Part shown: positions 33,102-45,631 of the stretch, one piece after another
Numbering within the stretch: the first letter of the stretch is position 1
How the letters are laid out: each line of letters starts with the position of its first letter
Source: Rhypophila decipiens
Lineage: Eukaryota > Ascomycota > Sordariomycetes > Sordariales > Naviculisporaceae
Assembly: GCA_033297075.1 (NCBI GenBank)
Contig: MU858146.1
Coordinates: 62,001-126,000, forward strand
Length of the DNA: 64,000 bases
Direction of reading: 5' to 3'
The notes under the pieces: model-generated
The model's input: only the letters and a program-made list of their open reading frames with translations
Databases searched by the model: none
What the model was told of the DNA's origin: nothing
Program-made: the position numbers and the translations under genes

Positions 33102-35624
33102 TCATTCCTTCTCAAAGCTAGGCGTGCTTCGTCTCGTGACATCGGCTGAAGACCGCGGAGTGATGGACAAGAGCCTTGCGCTGCCCGCGCTGATGTGGCG
33201 GGCGTGGCCCTTGCCGAGGTTGATGCTGGTAGCTCGTTGGATGCCAGCGCCTTCCTCGCCCGCTTCGGTGCTGCCGCTGGTATCGCTAGTCGGAGAAATA
33301 GGCGACGTGTCGCCTTTGTTCTCTTCCTTATCAGCAACAACGATCTCAGGGCACTTGCCGACCGAGTTGAGAAGACCCTCAAAGCTCTTCATATGCCCAA
33401 CGCCGTGAGAATGGACGACAGTCGGGTGGTGGCCTCTGACCGAGCCCCAATGGGCTTCTCCCTCGCCATCGCTCGAGGGACGGCCTTCACCCAAGGTAGA
33501 CTGACGATTGCGATCGGCGACAGGCGAATGTGTTGCCACGCGCGAGAGGTAGTCGTCCTCTGTTATGGACATGTCTTCGTGTTCTCGGCGCTCCTCGTCG
33601 TACTCGTGCTCTGATTCCGGAGTTCGGCGGGGAATCTCGACGGGCGTATGCTGCATCACGCTCGAGGACACGCGCTTCTTGGACAACCGACCGGATAACC
33701 AAGATGCTTCCGAATCGATCGAGGCCAGCGACATGGACTGTGGCTCGGGAGATGGCATGGGTGGCTCATCTGGATGACCAAAAGTGGAGGGGGTCTGTCG
33801 CATTGCTTCCATTGCTCCCTGCTCAGAGTTAGGGGTGTCGTAGCGGCCTGGTTGAGCCGGGACTGTAAACGTCATGCCATGGTGGAGATCGGGCGAAGCC
33901 TCTGCGATGGTTTGCGGGATCAAATCTTCTACTTCTGGGGACTGGAGACGGGAGTCTGGCGGTGAAATTGGGAGTTCAGGGAGATCCTCGCGGAATCTCG
34001 ACATGGTGCGCTTTGGCATTCCCGAGCTGACCCTGCGCGGGACAAAGGTGGTGGTTGGGAGTGGAATCGGGGCCATTTGCATGGAATCTCGAGACGTGTT
34101 GGAGAAGGACGAGGGGCCCTCGGAGCTGCGCTTGTTTCGAACCCCCCATTTGAATATCGAGGTCCACGAGAGCGGTCCTCGCGAACTGCTCGTCTCCGAG
34201 CCCTTCCTCAGAGATTCCGAAGGCTCTGTTCGGGTTGTGTCAGAGTCCAAAGGAGATTTGGACCGCTGGAATTTCGGCCGAAGGAACGAACTCCGCGACT
34301 TGGGGCTCTTCAACGGGGTGACCGGCTCGGCTGCTTCGTGTTGTTCAATGGGTGACAGCGGGATGCTCGTGGTTCGATGGAACGTTGTCAAGGGGTCTGC
34401 AGGAGTTGCCTCCTCTCCTCGCTCGGCTTCAGCTTCGGACTGCTTGCTCCATCGTTTGGATGACTGTCGTCTCTTCGACGAAGTTATGACAGCCGACGTA
34501 GGGTCGATGCCGAGTCCGATAGATTCCCGGCCAAGGACACCTCGCTCCAGGTTCGGAGGACTCTCTTTTCCGTCTCGTCTGGCCTCCGCATCTTGGGCTC
34601 GTTGTTTCTCGGCTCTTCTTAGTAAGCGTTGCTCTAATCTCGCAGCATCCCGCTCGCGTTTCCTCTCGCGCCTTCGCTGGTCACGCTCCATGAGCTCACG
34701 TAGGTCGCCAGCACTTAGGTCGTCAGCGAGATCGTCGATTCGCTTGTGCGCCTTGAGCGTTGCCTCTGGGATTGGCATCGAGAGCATCCTCTGACCGCGC
34801 TGAGATGACCGTCTCGCTGGAATGACGGGTCCATCGCCGCTGCCAGCGTAGACTGGACTGATGGTGTACCGCAACGTGGGTCTCGGAGCCAGTGCAGCCA
34901 ACGCAGAGACCTTGTACGAGATGTGCTCCGAGTCGGAAGACATGGTAGAGTGGATGGATTCGGCGAAAGGTATCGATATATCCGACGATCTGTTCTCCTT
35001 GTCCCATTCATGGCGCGAAGAGCCTCGGAAGCCAAGACTGAAGCCCGTCTTGATTCGTTTGCTGTCCTTCTTCATGGGCCGACCGGCTGTCCAGTCATCG
35101 GTGGCTGGCCGCTGAGGAACAAAGCTGCTCATGGCCTTGATCTCGGCCTCCCGCTCGGGGTCGTTCCGGCGCCGCTTTTTGCTTGACTTCTTTCTGGGGA
35201 GATGGTCGCCGTCCCGTTTTCCGTGTAGCGTAGGCACCCGATCAAAGGCATAGTCGTTGAAGCCACCAGTCCTGCTCTCGGTCTTCTCGGCTAAGAATGC
35301 GCCAGGTGCGGGCTCCTCCGGCTGTTTTGACCTCGGCTCCCGGTTTGCCTTTTTGCTCGGCTTGCGCCCAACTTTAATCGAGTCGTGGCGTCCGGGAGAG
35401 AAGCTGTAAGTTCTGGGTTTGCGCTGCAGCTTATTCGGCGAAGCCCGCTGCCGGCGCCCTTCCTCTGGCGTGCTCCCTGGCATGGTCATGGTCGTATCGG
35501 GCGTGGTGAAACTTCGTGGGGGAGCTGTTGTCTCTTTGACGCGCCCTCTGGTCTCTTCGAAATCAATCGTCGACACTCTTGAGCGCTTCCTCCGGCTCTT
35601 CCTCCTAAACGGCCAGAGCGCCAT
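33102..35624 (-). CDS. Large basic, largely disordered hypothetical protein
   Basis: Single exon, 840 residues from the ATG at 35624 (MALWPFRRKSRRKRSR), which has a strong GCCATGG context; the frame opens 20 codons earlier at 35684 but that segment has no coding look. I do not recognise the protein. It is very rich in Ser, Arg, Lys, Pro and Glu. Notable parts: a Lys/Arg-rich N-terminus, KKSSKKRRRND (possible nuclear signal), ALAPRPTLRYTISP near residue 250, a highly charged helix (LRELMERDQRRRERKRERDAARLEQRL continuing ~60 residues) likely to form a single helix or coiled coil, many SP/TP sites, and a C-terminal EAHWGSVRGHHPTVVHSHG segment. No transmembrane segment. Many phosphorylation-type sites suggest a scaffold or cytoskeleton/polarity protein, but that is a guess. 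Confidence 0.75.
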   Translation of the reverse strand: MALWPFRRKSRRKRSRVSTIDFEETRGRVKETTAPPRSFTTPDTTMTMPGSTPEEGRRQRASPNKLQRKPRTYSFSPGRHDSIKVGRKPSKKANREPRSKQPEEPAPGAFLAEKTESRTGGFNDYAFDRVPTLHGKRDGDHLPRKKSSKKRRRNDPEREAEIKAMSSFVPQRPATDDWTAGRPMKKDSKRIKTGFSLGFRGSSRHEWDKENRSSDISIPFAESIHSTMSSDSEHISYKVSALAALAPRPTLRYTISPVYAGSGDGPVIPARRSSQRGQRMLSMPIPEATLKAHKRIDDLADDLSAGDLRELMERDQRRRERKRERDAARLEQRLLRRAEKQRAQDAEARRDGKESPPNLERGVLGRESIGLGIDPTSAVITSSKRRQSSKRWSKQSEAEAERGEEATPADPLTTFHRTTSIPLSPIEQHEAAEPVTPLKSPKSRSSFLRPKFQRSKSPLDSDTTRTEPSESLRKGSETSSSRGPLSWTSIFKWGVRNKRSSEGPSSFSNTSRDSMQMAPIPLPTTTFVPRRVSSGMPKRTMSRFREDLPELPISPPDSRLQSPEVEDLIPQTIAEASPDLHHGMTFTVPAQPGRYDTPNSEQGAMEAMRQTPSTFGHPDEPPMPSPEPQSMSLASIDSEASWLSGRLSKKRVSSSVMQHTPVEIPRRTPESEHEYDEERREHEDMSITEDDYLSRVATHSPVADRNRQSTLGEGRPSSDGEGEAHWGSVRGHHPTVVHSHGVGHMKSFEGLLNSVGKCPEIVVADKEENKGDTSPISPTSDTSGSTEAGEEGAGIQRATSINLGKGHARHISAGSARLLSITPRSSADVTRRSTPSFEKE

Positions 35625-38600
35625 GGCTTGAACTGTAGAAGGTGGGGTCGTAGCCAGCACAGTATAGTTTATAAGTGATGACACGGGCGTGGATCAAAGT
35701 CGGTTATGATTGGCGGTATATCGATTTGAATCATTCTGCCCATGGTATGAGGTATAGAGGCTGTTTGTTTTGTTCGCGTGAGCTCCAATAGGTCAACTTA
35801 ATACGGTATTGTCTCTAAAGCATGCTTGAGACGACTGTTCGTGTTGGCGAGATACTCTCGGGTATGAGGGATTCGGTGGGATGAGGAATGTACTGGAGTT
35901 GCGAAAGCACGAGCAAGACAAGCCCAAACGGACTATCTATCTTCCCTGCTCGTTTGGAATGGTGGAAAATGTGCAACACGATATGGCAGGTGAAAATGTG
36001 AAAATTGAGCCTCGGGGATCAACGCCAACAGCGGGGGATATAAAAGGATGAAGGGAAGGAAAAGAAAGGTTGATGGAAAGGGCCGTCGCCACAGCCGGGG
36101 GTGTGGGATTCGGGACGTTTTGAGGGCTGACCAGGACAAGGACCGGGGCGAGGGCGAGGGTCAGGGCATGCCACACAGACAGGCCGGCAGGCTTGACGGG
36201 TTGCAACAGGGGGTCAATACGGAGTCTTGTGCAGGCTTGACGGTGGCCTGGAAGCAAGGTACCCGGGCTTTTTTACCCGGTCTACTGGTTCTTTAATGAC
36301 GCTGGTGTCGAGGTAACATGGTTTGAAATGCTTGGTGTTACTGCTGTAGGAATTGACTTTCTGCCGCTTCAAGAGCTTGCAGTTCGTACTTCAAATCGCA
36401 GTGCGAGGGACTCAAAGGTGGAGAAAGAATCAACACGAAGGGCCCAGGGGTGGTGGGAACTGAAAAGGGAACGTGAGAACAAAACGGAGAGGGGAACAGA
36501 ACTTGGGATGATTCTGCTGTGGGAGGAGGAGGAGTGGGCCGAGTGTCTTTGTTGGCTCTCGTCATTGGACAGTCTGTCAGTCGCTCTTTCAGGTTTGCCG
36601 TTTCTTACCCCTGCCGGCGGGCTGCTCCGTCGCCGCCGTTGGCCAAGTTTTGGAGCTTTTCCCCTCTGCCTCTTGGCCTTGACAGCATCTAACAGTTTCG
36701 GTCCTAGTGCGACCCCATACGGGGTAAGGTTCTGTTGCCACTTTTTTCTTTTTACGCACAGATGGGGACGGTCAGTGACGGGTCTCAGATTAGCGTCCTG
36801 TGAGGGGAGCCGTTGGTAAAAGCTGGTAGGCTCACGAGGAGTCCCGTGCGATGGGCTTGGGAATTGCAATCATGTCATCCTGGCTCAGTGAGGGATATGA
36901 CAGGACAGTGTTGAAATTGTGCATATAAAGTAGTCATATGAAGAGCTGGTTGAGCTGAGATGAAGCGGCCTGGGACAGTTAAGCATGACCGGGCGTGTAT
37001 GGAATACGGATACACAATACTGAGTACTCCGTACGGCATGAAGTTGGACCGTTGGTCTGGGCTTGGGCTTGCAGTGGCCTGGATCCTGGTTTGCATGGGT
37101 TTGCCTCCCTGTGACGCAGCCCAGTTCAGGGACCAGCTCTGCCCCTGTCGGTTCGGCTGGCCCCAGCTGTGTTCCATGACGAACGAAATGGCACTCCATC
37201 TGCCCACTGAACGGAGGATTGAACCACATATTATAATTTCCTGGTTGCGCAGTTTTTGCTGTCAAGATAATGCTATTGTACACTACTCGTCCGAAAGATC
37301 GCTTACACTACGTCAATAGATTGGCTCATGGTCGCGATAAGAAAAGCCGGCAGCCCAACCGAACACCTGAACGGTCAATAATGGCGTCTGCATGGACCGG
37401 TTGGTGGCTGTTGACCAGGACGGGCTTTACGGACAGGGTGACATCGTCGAAGCCCCTGGTCAGTTAGCCTGGCGTTTGCCCCTCCACCGCCAGGAACTGG
37501 CGAAAGATGAAAAACGGTACGGAGTACGGGTAGCCAGGGACAGGTGAGAAAATAATGTTACCTGACCCCTGCCACTGCCCTACGGTACGGCCTGTCCTCC
37601 TGCTAGTGCGGCTTTTGTTTCTTGGCTCCCAAGCCTTTCCTTTCTGCGTAGTTTCTGTCGCATTTTTTGTCCGTCACTGGATGGTTGAAATTTTAAAGAA
37701 ATTGTATCGGAATCACTTGATCAAGGTAATGATCAGACCACCGTCCCAGGGCGCTTATATCATCTCGGTGAATTTTTCGCACCATGGCTCATGACGGCCA
37801 TGACAGTATTCGGCCTCTTCAATGCTTTTTGACGAGCATAATCCGATTGTTGGTCATCTCATCTTGCTGACAGGTACGATACGGAAAGAAGAAGAGGAAT
37901 ACGGGTAGCTTCGGGGAAGATGCATCATGGCCAGCCCTGCATGAAGCGGCGGATTCCTAGGGCTTTGATGAGAAGTAATGCTCGTATCCGTTCACCATCA
38001 GTCCAGTGAATGTGATGAGGCAGGTAACCGTTTCTTTTCCTTCTTTTCCTTTCTCATCATCGTGGCGGTGTGATTGCCCGTAAAGCCCCTTTCCCATACA
38101 CTCTCGACGGAGCTCCTCTCAGAGAGAAATGTGGCAGGAAATGCGACGTTGACGGTGAGCGTTGAATTGATAAGCTTGCCCTGCGCTGAAATATCCCCAA
38201 TTATGTCATAAAGCAGCTTCAGTTGGAAGATTGGCGTCATGAGCCTCGCTAAGGCGACTAAAGCAACCCCGCGCCCGTTAATTGTCGATCTTTCTCCCAG
38301 TCGAGAAGAGCTACTGCAGGCGAGCCAGGAACAAGGAGCCTTTCTTCCCCGGCAGTTCAGGCTTGTTCTTTTGTTCGATCCAGTATTGGTATTTCATCAG
38401 CGCACTACGTATGGAATTCTCGTCGAAAAAGGAGCGAAAATCCGACAGCTGTAGCTGCTGCAGGCCATCGGAGGCTCGTCACACACCTCCGTCTAGGGAG
38501 ATACTTCACTACACTTTCGGTTCGAGATATCTGCAAATACTTGTCGTGTGTCCTTATCACACATAAAATTCCAAACGGGCGGCTCAAGACCACTCAAACG

Positions 38601-41600
38601 ACAGCGACAAGCGTCCGATCCCACTTCAACGTCCTGCGTCGCCTGTCAGGTTGACACGTGTATGTGCTAGCTGCCGTACCCGTCCATACATAAGTACATG
38701 TAGGTGCGCAGGAGCTTATGTATGTGACTTTAAAATATATGCGGGATTCAGGGCAAAATGCACCCCTATCATTGCTCAGATTCAGGCAAAGTTCAGAGAA
38801 ACGGTTTGCTTTTTGACTGCAGATAAGTATCGATTTAAACTGAGATCTGATACTCTCAAATTTCATTACAATACAGAGCAACACTGGACAGATCTGCGGC
38901 GGGGACTGGCGAGAGTGTGTAACTGAGGGGGAACATGACATGCATGACAACAGCGCGCCCAGTCCAGCCCACCCGGGAAGATCACCGAGAATGAGATCGA
39001 GGGCTGAGCTTGTGAGCGGACTCTTCAAGCCACGAGGACTGACGAAACACAAGACCAGAGAATCTAGACTCGGTGGCTTGCCTATTTTCATGACAATAGA
39101 GAAATGGAGAGTTTCAAAACTCGTGCAAAATCGGGAATTATTTTTCGGCGCGCAGATGAGAAAGGGCTCATCTCATGGCTCATATGCGGGGACGGCCAAT
39201 CATTGAGCGCACAAGCTTCTTTTCCTCCCCAACTTCATAATTAGCATCATCATCTGAACAATCCAATTCATCGATGATGATATCGTGTGCCGAAAGAACC
39301 CAAGAAGTCTCATTTCATGGTAACTGACGTGACCTGGAACTTGGAAATAAGTAAGAATATCACTCCAGCTCGTCCATCTCATTCGACAGTGAGTCCTAAG
39401 CCATCTGGACGCCACAATGTTTCAAGATCACCCCCGGCGACGTTCAATAAGAGACGGACAGACCAATCATCCGTCTTCCTTTGGAAATATGTTTCTTTTA
39501 CACATGACGACGGACGATCATGCCCTACCTACGATTACGGAACAGGTCCGTACCACCGACTGGACATCGACGGCACAGCCATAATCTTAGCATGAACGAT
39601 ATGACCGTCAGTCCGGCACCGCACCGCATACCCCGTACCGCGCAAATCTGCCTGACGGTCGACATATCAGCCGTGTGCCAGCGTCGCCGGGTCCCCGAAC
39701 TGGTCCAGTCCTGTGCCTGGATACCAAGCAGCACGCGTAATGTGTGGCAATTCCCACGCGTTCGGGGGGATCGTCTGCTCTGCACGTGGAATCCGGAGAA
39801 TTTGTTCCCTGTCAAGTACACTACCATTAACCTGGAAGACTGGATCGTCCAAGACCCACGAGCGAAATACACCGCTGATCTGTTCGACTTTTGCTAACGG
39901 TTTGACAGCAGCATAGAAGCAGGCTCAGAAGAAGACGGCACAATTCCAGTATCGTGAACAAACCTTTGCCCGTTGTACAATGTACGACGCCAATTCCGCC
40001 CGAACGCCTGCCTGCCTTGTCCTCACGGCTATCCGCATACGCCTCCCGCCGACAATTGATGCAAGCTTCATCCATTGCTCTTTTAAAATAGATTGACAGT
40101 GCACTCAGCAATAATTCGACGATCGACTCAATATGTTGTGTCTCCTCAATCCCTGGGGTCTTCCTCGTCCCAGAACACACACACTCTTCTCCCTTCCTCC
40201 GTTCGGTCAAAATCTACCGCTACCGTTTCACTACTGCTTGTTACAACGCTGCTAGAACAAATTTCCTTTTCTTTTTCAGGGTCCATCCCGTTCCACTTGT
40301 CTCGTTGTTATGCTGTCAGCCGTTCAATTTATATGATACACGGACCGGGTTCAGGGGTTTCTTTTCCGTACCATTACCAGTATCGACTATAAGACACATC
40401 CGTCCATGCTGGGCTTTCTACAAACTGTTGATATTTTCTCAACACACTTGCGAGGTTTTTATATCTGAGTATGGGACAGATACTAACATGATATGTGCGG
40501 AATCTATTCACCGAGCATAGCAGAACATAAGAACACACATATATATAGATAACTCGTGAGTTTCACAGCATCTAATTCGTCTCAGATGGTCGTTGTTAGC
40601 TACAATTATCTCCTCAAATTCCGCCTGTAAGGATATTATGCGGTTCTTCGAAATGCTACTTTTAACCAAGAGATAGACTGCCGAACAAACCGATCAATTT
40701 CCACTCGGGAATATATTATGTTATATCACTGGCCGCATACAAGTACATTCAGATATTGTCCCTTCAGAGGATGAAATCCAGGATAGGAATACCCCAGATC
40801 CGTATCTAGAAGAGCATATACTAAACATGCGATTCAAACTCTGTACAGTGAGGCCACAGACACCCTGGGAACCATTGTGAGATCCGAATGTCGTGTATCC
40901 GTGACAGGAAACGCACCTGGATTCTGGAATATATAAACAGCGCGCTATTCCACCGCCTCAGCGTCTACCTGCTAGAGACGTCTTCCACAGGCTTCTATAG
41001 ACACGGCAGACGGAAAGCGGCATCATGAAGTCAAACAGGGGGTTCCATGACGAGGAGCCAACACATACATACCTATATACTCGAAGATCCACCGCACAAC
41101 ACAGCATGGTGATTGATTGGCATCGAAACTTTGTGGAAACTCTCTTTCTCTCCTTGGGTAAGAATGTCACTCTGGGGACAACCCTACTGGTATTGAGGAA
41201 TGAGCTACTCACTGCCTTCAAGATGACAGTTCTTCGACAACATGGGCTTAGACCTTGAAGTTTTACATTTTGGGCGAAGCCGACAAGCAAGTCCAAAAAC
41301 AGGGGGGGAAGAATAGTACAAATGCAAAGAACAATTCCATGCATCGGACCCCTGACCTGTGCCTGGATGTGTTGGCGGCTGGCCATGTGGGACAAACATC
41401 CTTCTTGTGAACCAGGAGAAACCCAGGCCAGGAGAGACAGTACCTGGCAACTGGACTACTTTCCCCCAGTTTAGTCTTTGTTATGCTGAATGAATCCAAA
41501 TGAAATCACTTACTTGGTTCTCGGTTTTGAACTTGCTGGATCTATCTTTCAGTATAAAGGTACTTTTAGAGTCAAGTAGTAAAATATATAACTAGTTCCT

Positions 41601-42828
41601 TGTCCATCCCTCCACAACGTACGTCGGCAATAACACTCCGGCAGTTGCAAGAGATCGAACCCCGGATCTTTATTTCATCAAGATTGAGTTTTGCTCTACC
41701 AGGCCGACCCGCACAGCAGGCAGGGCATGACAGGGCATATCATGAGAACCAACCATCAAAGAATGCAGCAGCGTTGGAGAAACAAGCAAGGTCTGTACGA
41801 CGAGCTACAAGCTTCATGCTGGGCTGGAATAAAGCATTTTGACTTGACCGGCATCCAAGTATCCTGGCTTCTTCTGTGATATGAGGAGCTTGGGTACGAC
41901 GTTGTGCGGCGGCCGGAGGGTGAACGGACGGCGTCTGGGCCTCGGGGATTTACGGACGTAACAAAACGCCGTGAAAAGATGCCAGGATTGCCAATGCCAC
42001 GTCGATGACTTTATTGAGGTGTTTTCGCAATGACAAGTACTCAAGAAAGACTAACGAGACTTGTTTATGCTTGGTTATTGTATCCAGCTCACGAAGGGTA
42101 TTGCAGACTAGGCAGAAGCCGTGCTCGGGCTATTAGTGTGTTGAACGATTCGGACGTAAGGTATTTATCTAGAAGCAAAGTCCAGACTCCAGCAATTCTC
42201 GAGGGCAAGAAGCTTCGGCGACCAAGTACAGCGTTGATAGCGCCGCGCTAATCGAGGGTTGAGATGGTGATAGAACTCATTCATGGAACCAACCAGCTCA
42301 TTTGCTAGCCTGATAATGATACATAGAAATTTGCCCATTTGGTTGACGACGATACCATCTGGAGTTGCGTGCAAGGGGCTCACGGTATGCAAGTCTTGAT
42401 ACAGCGGGTATGCATTTAACGGGGTACATCGCTGCCCCTGTCCAAAGTTTGTTTCCCAGCAACCACCCCACCACGGAGTAATCAACCGATTGGGTGGAAT
42501 TCCACGTCAACACGACACAACCTTCTCGTCTCACGTCAAAACCTGTCGCAAACAACACAGGGGAACAGAACAAGGCCACTATCACCGCGCGTAAATAGCA
42601 CGCAACCGATCGAGCGACTGCGACCACGACCACGACCCATCGCGACGACATTATACTGGCTGATAATCGTAAACGAACCGCGACAGCAAACCACAAATTT
42701 CCAGTCCATCAAAGCCAAGAAGCTGAACGCGACGACAACACATCACCATCACGACGAAGCAAACCACCCAATACTCAAAACACAAAATCTATCCATCAAG
42801 TCGCAACCCGCGCACCAAGCCCCAGAAA
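35625..42828. other. 7.2-kb interval without a convincing gene
   Basis: No ORF exceeds about 170 codons, none resembles a family, and no chain of exons with consensus splice sites was found. Two copies of TACGGAGTA/TACTCCGTA lie at 37025 and 37518. A tRNA-like stretch at about 41,630-41,700 does not fold (see rejected items). Long promoter or untranslated sequence for NUF2 or the disordered gene, or non-coding transcripts, would not be visible by eye. Confidence 0.5.
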
Positions 42829-44171
42829 ATGGCAGGCTACAACCCCCGAATGTCAATCCTCCCCTCGCAACACCAACAATCCCGCCTCGGCGGCAACGGC
42901 CCCAACAACCCCAACCAAAACCGAGCAATGACGCAAAAAAAGCAAGAAGAAGAAGCAGCCTACGCCAACATGCGCCTGCCCGATCGCGAGATAGTAGGCT
43001 GCATCAACGAGCTCGGCATCCCCTTTACCGTCTCGGACCTGCAGAAGCCGAACCCCATCCAAGTGCAGCAGATCTTCGAGTGGTTCGGCGAGATCCTCAT
43101 GAACAAGACGCGTCAGACAGTCGACCCTGCGATGCGCGCGGCAATGGAGGATGTAGTGGGACAGCAGTACGGCGACGGATTAATGCCAGCTGATGCGCGA
43201 TCTCTGATGGGGTTTTTTGTTAGTCTGCGGACGCTCATGGTCCACTGCGGCGTTAAAGATTTCAGCTTTGCGGATTTGTACCGGCCCACGCATGACAGGC
43301 TGGTCAAGATATTCAGCTACATTATTAATTTTGTGAGGTTTCGCGAGTCGCAGACGGGAATCATTGACGAGCACTGTAACCGGGCCGAGGCGACCAAGCA
43401 GCGGATCGAGTTTCTGTTTGGGGAGAATCAAAATATGGAGGGCCAGCTTGACGAGATGAGGGCGAATAGACGGCAGATGGAACAGCTTGTTGCGGAAAAG
43501 ACGAGGAGGAATGAGGAGCTGAAGAAAAGGTTGCTGGATTTGAGGAGGGCGCAGGAGAAAGTGGCGCAACGGTTGGAGGATGCCAAAATCAAAAAGGGGG
43601 AGTTGGCGAATGAATTGGAGGAAAAGACGGCGCTCAAGCTGGCCATGAAGCAGGATTGTGCCAAGCTCAGGCCGTATGTCCTGCAGAGTGCGACGGCGCT
43701 GCAGAACAGCCTGACGGAGCTGAGTAATACGCTCAACGGGGATAAAGGGCATATCGATTCCTTGGATCGGCGGGCGAGGGCTTTGCAGACGAGCACGGAT
43801 AGCTTTGCGGTTGTGGCGACGGATGTGGCGAGCTGTATCAAGTTGCTCGAGGAGATTGCGGTCGAGCTGGCGAAAGAGGAGGAGGAGAATATCAAGAATG
43901 CCAAGCAGAGGGATGCGTTGACCGAGAGGGGGGCGAGTGTGCGGGAGGTGGAGAGGACCGAGTTGATGCTCCAGAGGCAGCTGGCCAAGTGGGCGGAGCG
44001 GACCGAGACGCTGCGATCGCAGAGCGAGGAGAAGGCGGCCAGGGCCAAGGAGAAGATGGAGGAGTTGCGGGCTGTGCATAAGAAGCTTAGTGAGGAACGG
44101 GGGGAGAAGGGCAAGGATATTGAGAGGCGGAGGGTCAGGATTGAGCAGACTGAGAAGAAGGTATGCTTTTT

Positions 44172-44207
<36 letters not shown>

Positions 44208-44367
44208 TTTTTTGTTTTTTGTTTTTTTTGAAAAAATTTTTTGGGGGGAATAATGTAATAANNNNNNNNNNGGGGGGACTAACACCGTTTTTGGGGAACG
44301 GGGGGCTCCGGGCACGGATCTGGTGGGGGGGTGGGTCCGGTTTGCCCATACGGTAAATTTCTTTTTT

Positions 44368-44404
<37 letters not shown>

Positions 44405-44561
44405 TGTTGGGAGAAGAGAGTTTTGCTAACAGTTCTTGGGGGGATAGATGCTCGATCTCAAGGAAAATATCGAGAACGAGATCCATGCCGCGTACGACGA
44501 GTATCTCAAGCTTGAGTCGCATGTCAAGCTGTATATCACCGAGATGGAGCAGGCTATTTGA
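42829..44561 (+). CDS. NUF2: Kinetochore protein Nuf2 (Ndc80 complex)
   Basis: Subunit of the Ndc80 complex, which links kinetochores to spindle microtubules. Two exons, 42829-44160 and 44448-44561, encode 481 residues; the 287-bp intron (GTATGC...TAG, phase 0) includes an assembly gap and long T runs. After a Gln/Asn-rich leader, the calponin-homology-type domain is seen at about residues 40-170: [37 protein letters not shown], then [25 protein letters not shown], a strong Nuf2 signature. The rest is a long coiled coil (heptads rich in Glu, Lys, Arg, Leu) and the last exon continues it with [29 protein letters not shown] to the stop. The length agrees with fungal Nuf2 (about 450-480). The exons look sound, but the intron sequence should not be trusted. 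Confidence 0.92.
44174..44401. other. Assembly gap and low-quality sequence inside the NUF2 intron
   Basis: Ten Ns at 44262-44271 lie between a T33 run (44174-44206) and a T32 run (44370-44401). The sequence beside the gap is unusually rich in G homopolymers. The true length and content of the intron are unknown. Confidence 0.95.
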
Positions 44562-44815
44562 GTTGTCGATGGCTCAGATGGGTTGTTGTTCTTTCTGTTG
44601 TTGGAATTCTTTTTGTTAGAGATACCCCTTATTCTTCTTGGTTGGGCTGGGTTTATGGGTACGGTGGCTGGGTCTGGGTCTGGAATCGGGGCATTACGAA
44701 GAACATGAATGGTGTGGTACATGGCAGCGTGGACAACATGGAATAATGTGGAGTCTGGTTTATTTGCAATCTTGTCCTTTCTTCTTTCTTTCCAGGTTGT
44801 GATGGTCAAACTATT

Positions 44816-45631
44816 TCACAGCCTCATGCCCTCCCCCAGGCCATCTTCTCGGAACCGAAACCAGCGTTCCAAAATATTACGAACCTTGACCGTCCTCTGC
44901 CCCAGCCCTGTCCCAGTCAGATCTATCCTGATGCTGCTGTCTCTTGTAAAGGGCACGCTTTGCAACAGCACGTCTTCATGCTCGAATATCTGCTGTTGCT
45001 GTTTCTTCTCGTCTTCATCTTCGGCCTTTATATCATTCTCACTGCCGTTGAAAGATGGCTCCCTGTGTGTGTCGGGCTTCAGCTCAGTAACCAGCGCCTT
45101 AAAACCAGTCCTCTTGGCGGTCTCTATCAGGATGGAAGCTGTATTGCTTAGTCCTACGATGGTCCACTCGCTCGTGTGCCGGTGCAGTTCTAGAAATCCA
45201 TATATGAGAAGCAGAGGGGCACGGTCTCTGCCACATAAAACTTCACCAGCGTCAACCGTAGTCAAGGTGCTGGGAGGTGGCGGTGCGGGTGAGTCCTCGG
45301 GTGAAAAGACGGACAGGTAAGCGCGCAAGTGTGACACCGTCGGTATGAATATTATGCGTAGATGTTTGGCTATGGCCATTTGGTAGAGTGGTGCTGTTCC
45401 GAGCAGAGAGTACCGGTCACTCTGCGTCTCATCTTGGTCATCAAATGCTTCTTGTTTCAACTCGTGAGCCTGGAACTTGGTGTGGGAGACAAGACTCGCG
45501 GTCAGAGAGGTGAGAAAATCGTCTCGGCTTGAACAGACTATCACCGTCGTCGGGTAGGCGCATGAGTGAATGAGAAACCAGAGGAGGTCTGGAGGCGTGG
45601 TAGGTCCCAAAATGATCGGGTGTAAGTCCAT
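44816..45631 (-). CDS. Hypothetical protein, single exon
   Basis: 271 residues from MDLHPIILGPTTPPDLLWFL to a stop 255 bp from the convergent NUF2 gene. I do not recognise it with confidence. Hydrophobic strands and helices (TTVIVCSSRDDFLTSLTASL, KHLRIIFIPTVSHLRAYLSVF, APLLLIYGFLELHRHTSEW, GLSNTASILIETAKRTGFKALVTELK) alternate as in a RecA-like alpha/beta fold, but no Walker A motif is visible. A Rad51-paralog- or Shu-complex-like protein that has lost ATP binding is one possibility; it is only an inference from fold appearance. A Glu/Lys-rich and Gln4 loop lies near residue 210. It shares a short divergent promoter (~420 bp) with the AP-3 beta gene. Confidence 0.7.
   Translation of the reverse strand: MDLHPIILGPTTPPDLLWFLIHSCAYPTTVIVCSSRDDFLTSLTASLVSHTKFQAHELKQEAFDDQDETQSDRYSLLGTAPLYQMAIAKHLRIIFIPTVSHLRAYLSVFSPEDSPAPPPPSTLTTVDAGEVLCGRDRAPLLLIYGFLELHRHTSEWTIVGLSNTASILIETAKRTGFKALVTELKPDTHREPSFNGSENDIKAEDEDEKKQQQQIFEHEDVLLQSVPFTRDSSIRIDLTGTGLGQRTVKVRNILERWFRFREDGLGEGMRL

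Noticed and set aside
41630..41705. tRNA-like stretch on the minus strand (TGGTAGAGCA A-box, GGTTCGATCTC B-box)
   Set aside because: The two box-like words are well spaced, but the acceptor stem does not pair, the T stem needs several wobble pairs and no anticodon stem-loop forms. At best a tRNA-derived relic.
43180..44349. Minus-strand ORF of 389 codons across NUF2
   Set aside because: Antisense of the Nuf2 coiled coil and it runs through the assembly gap and poly-T tracts.
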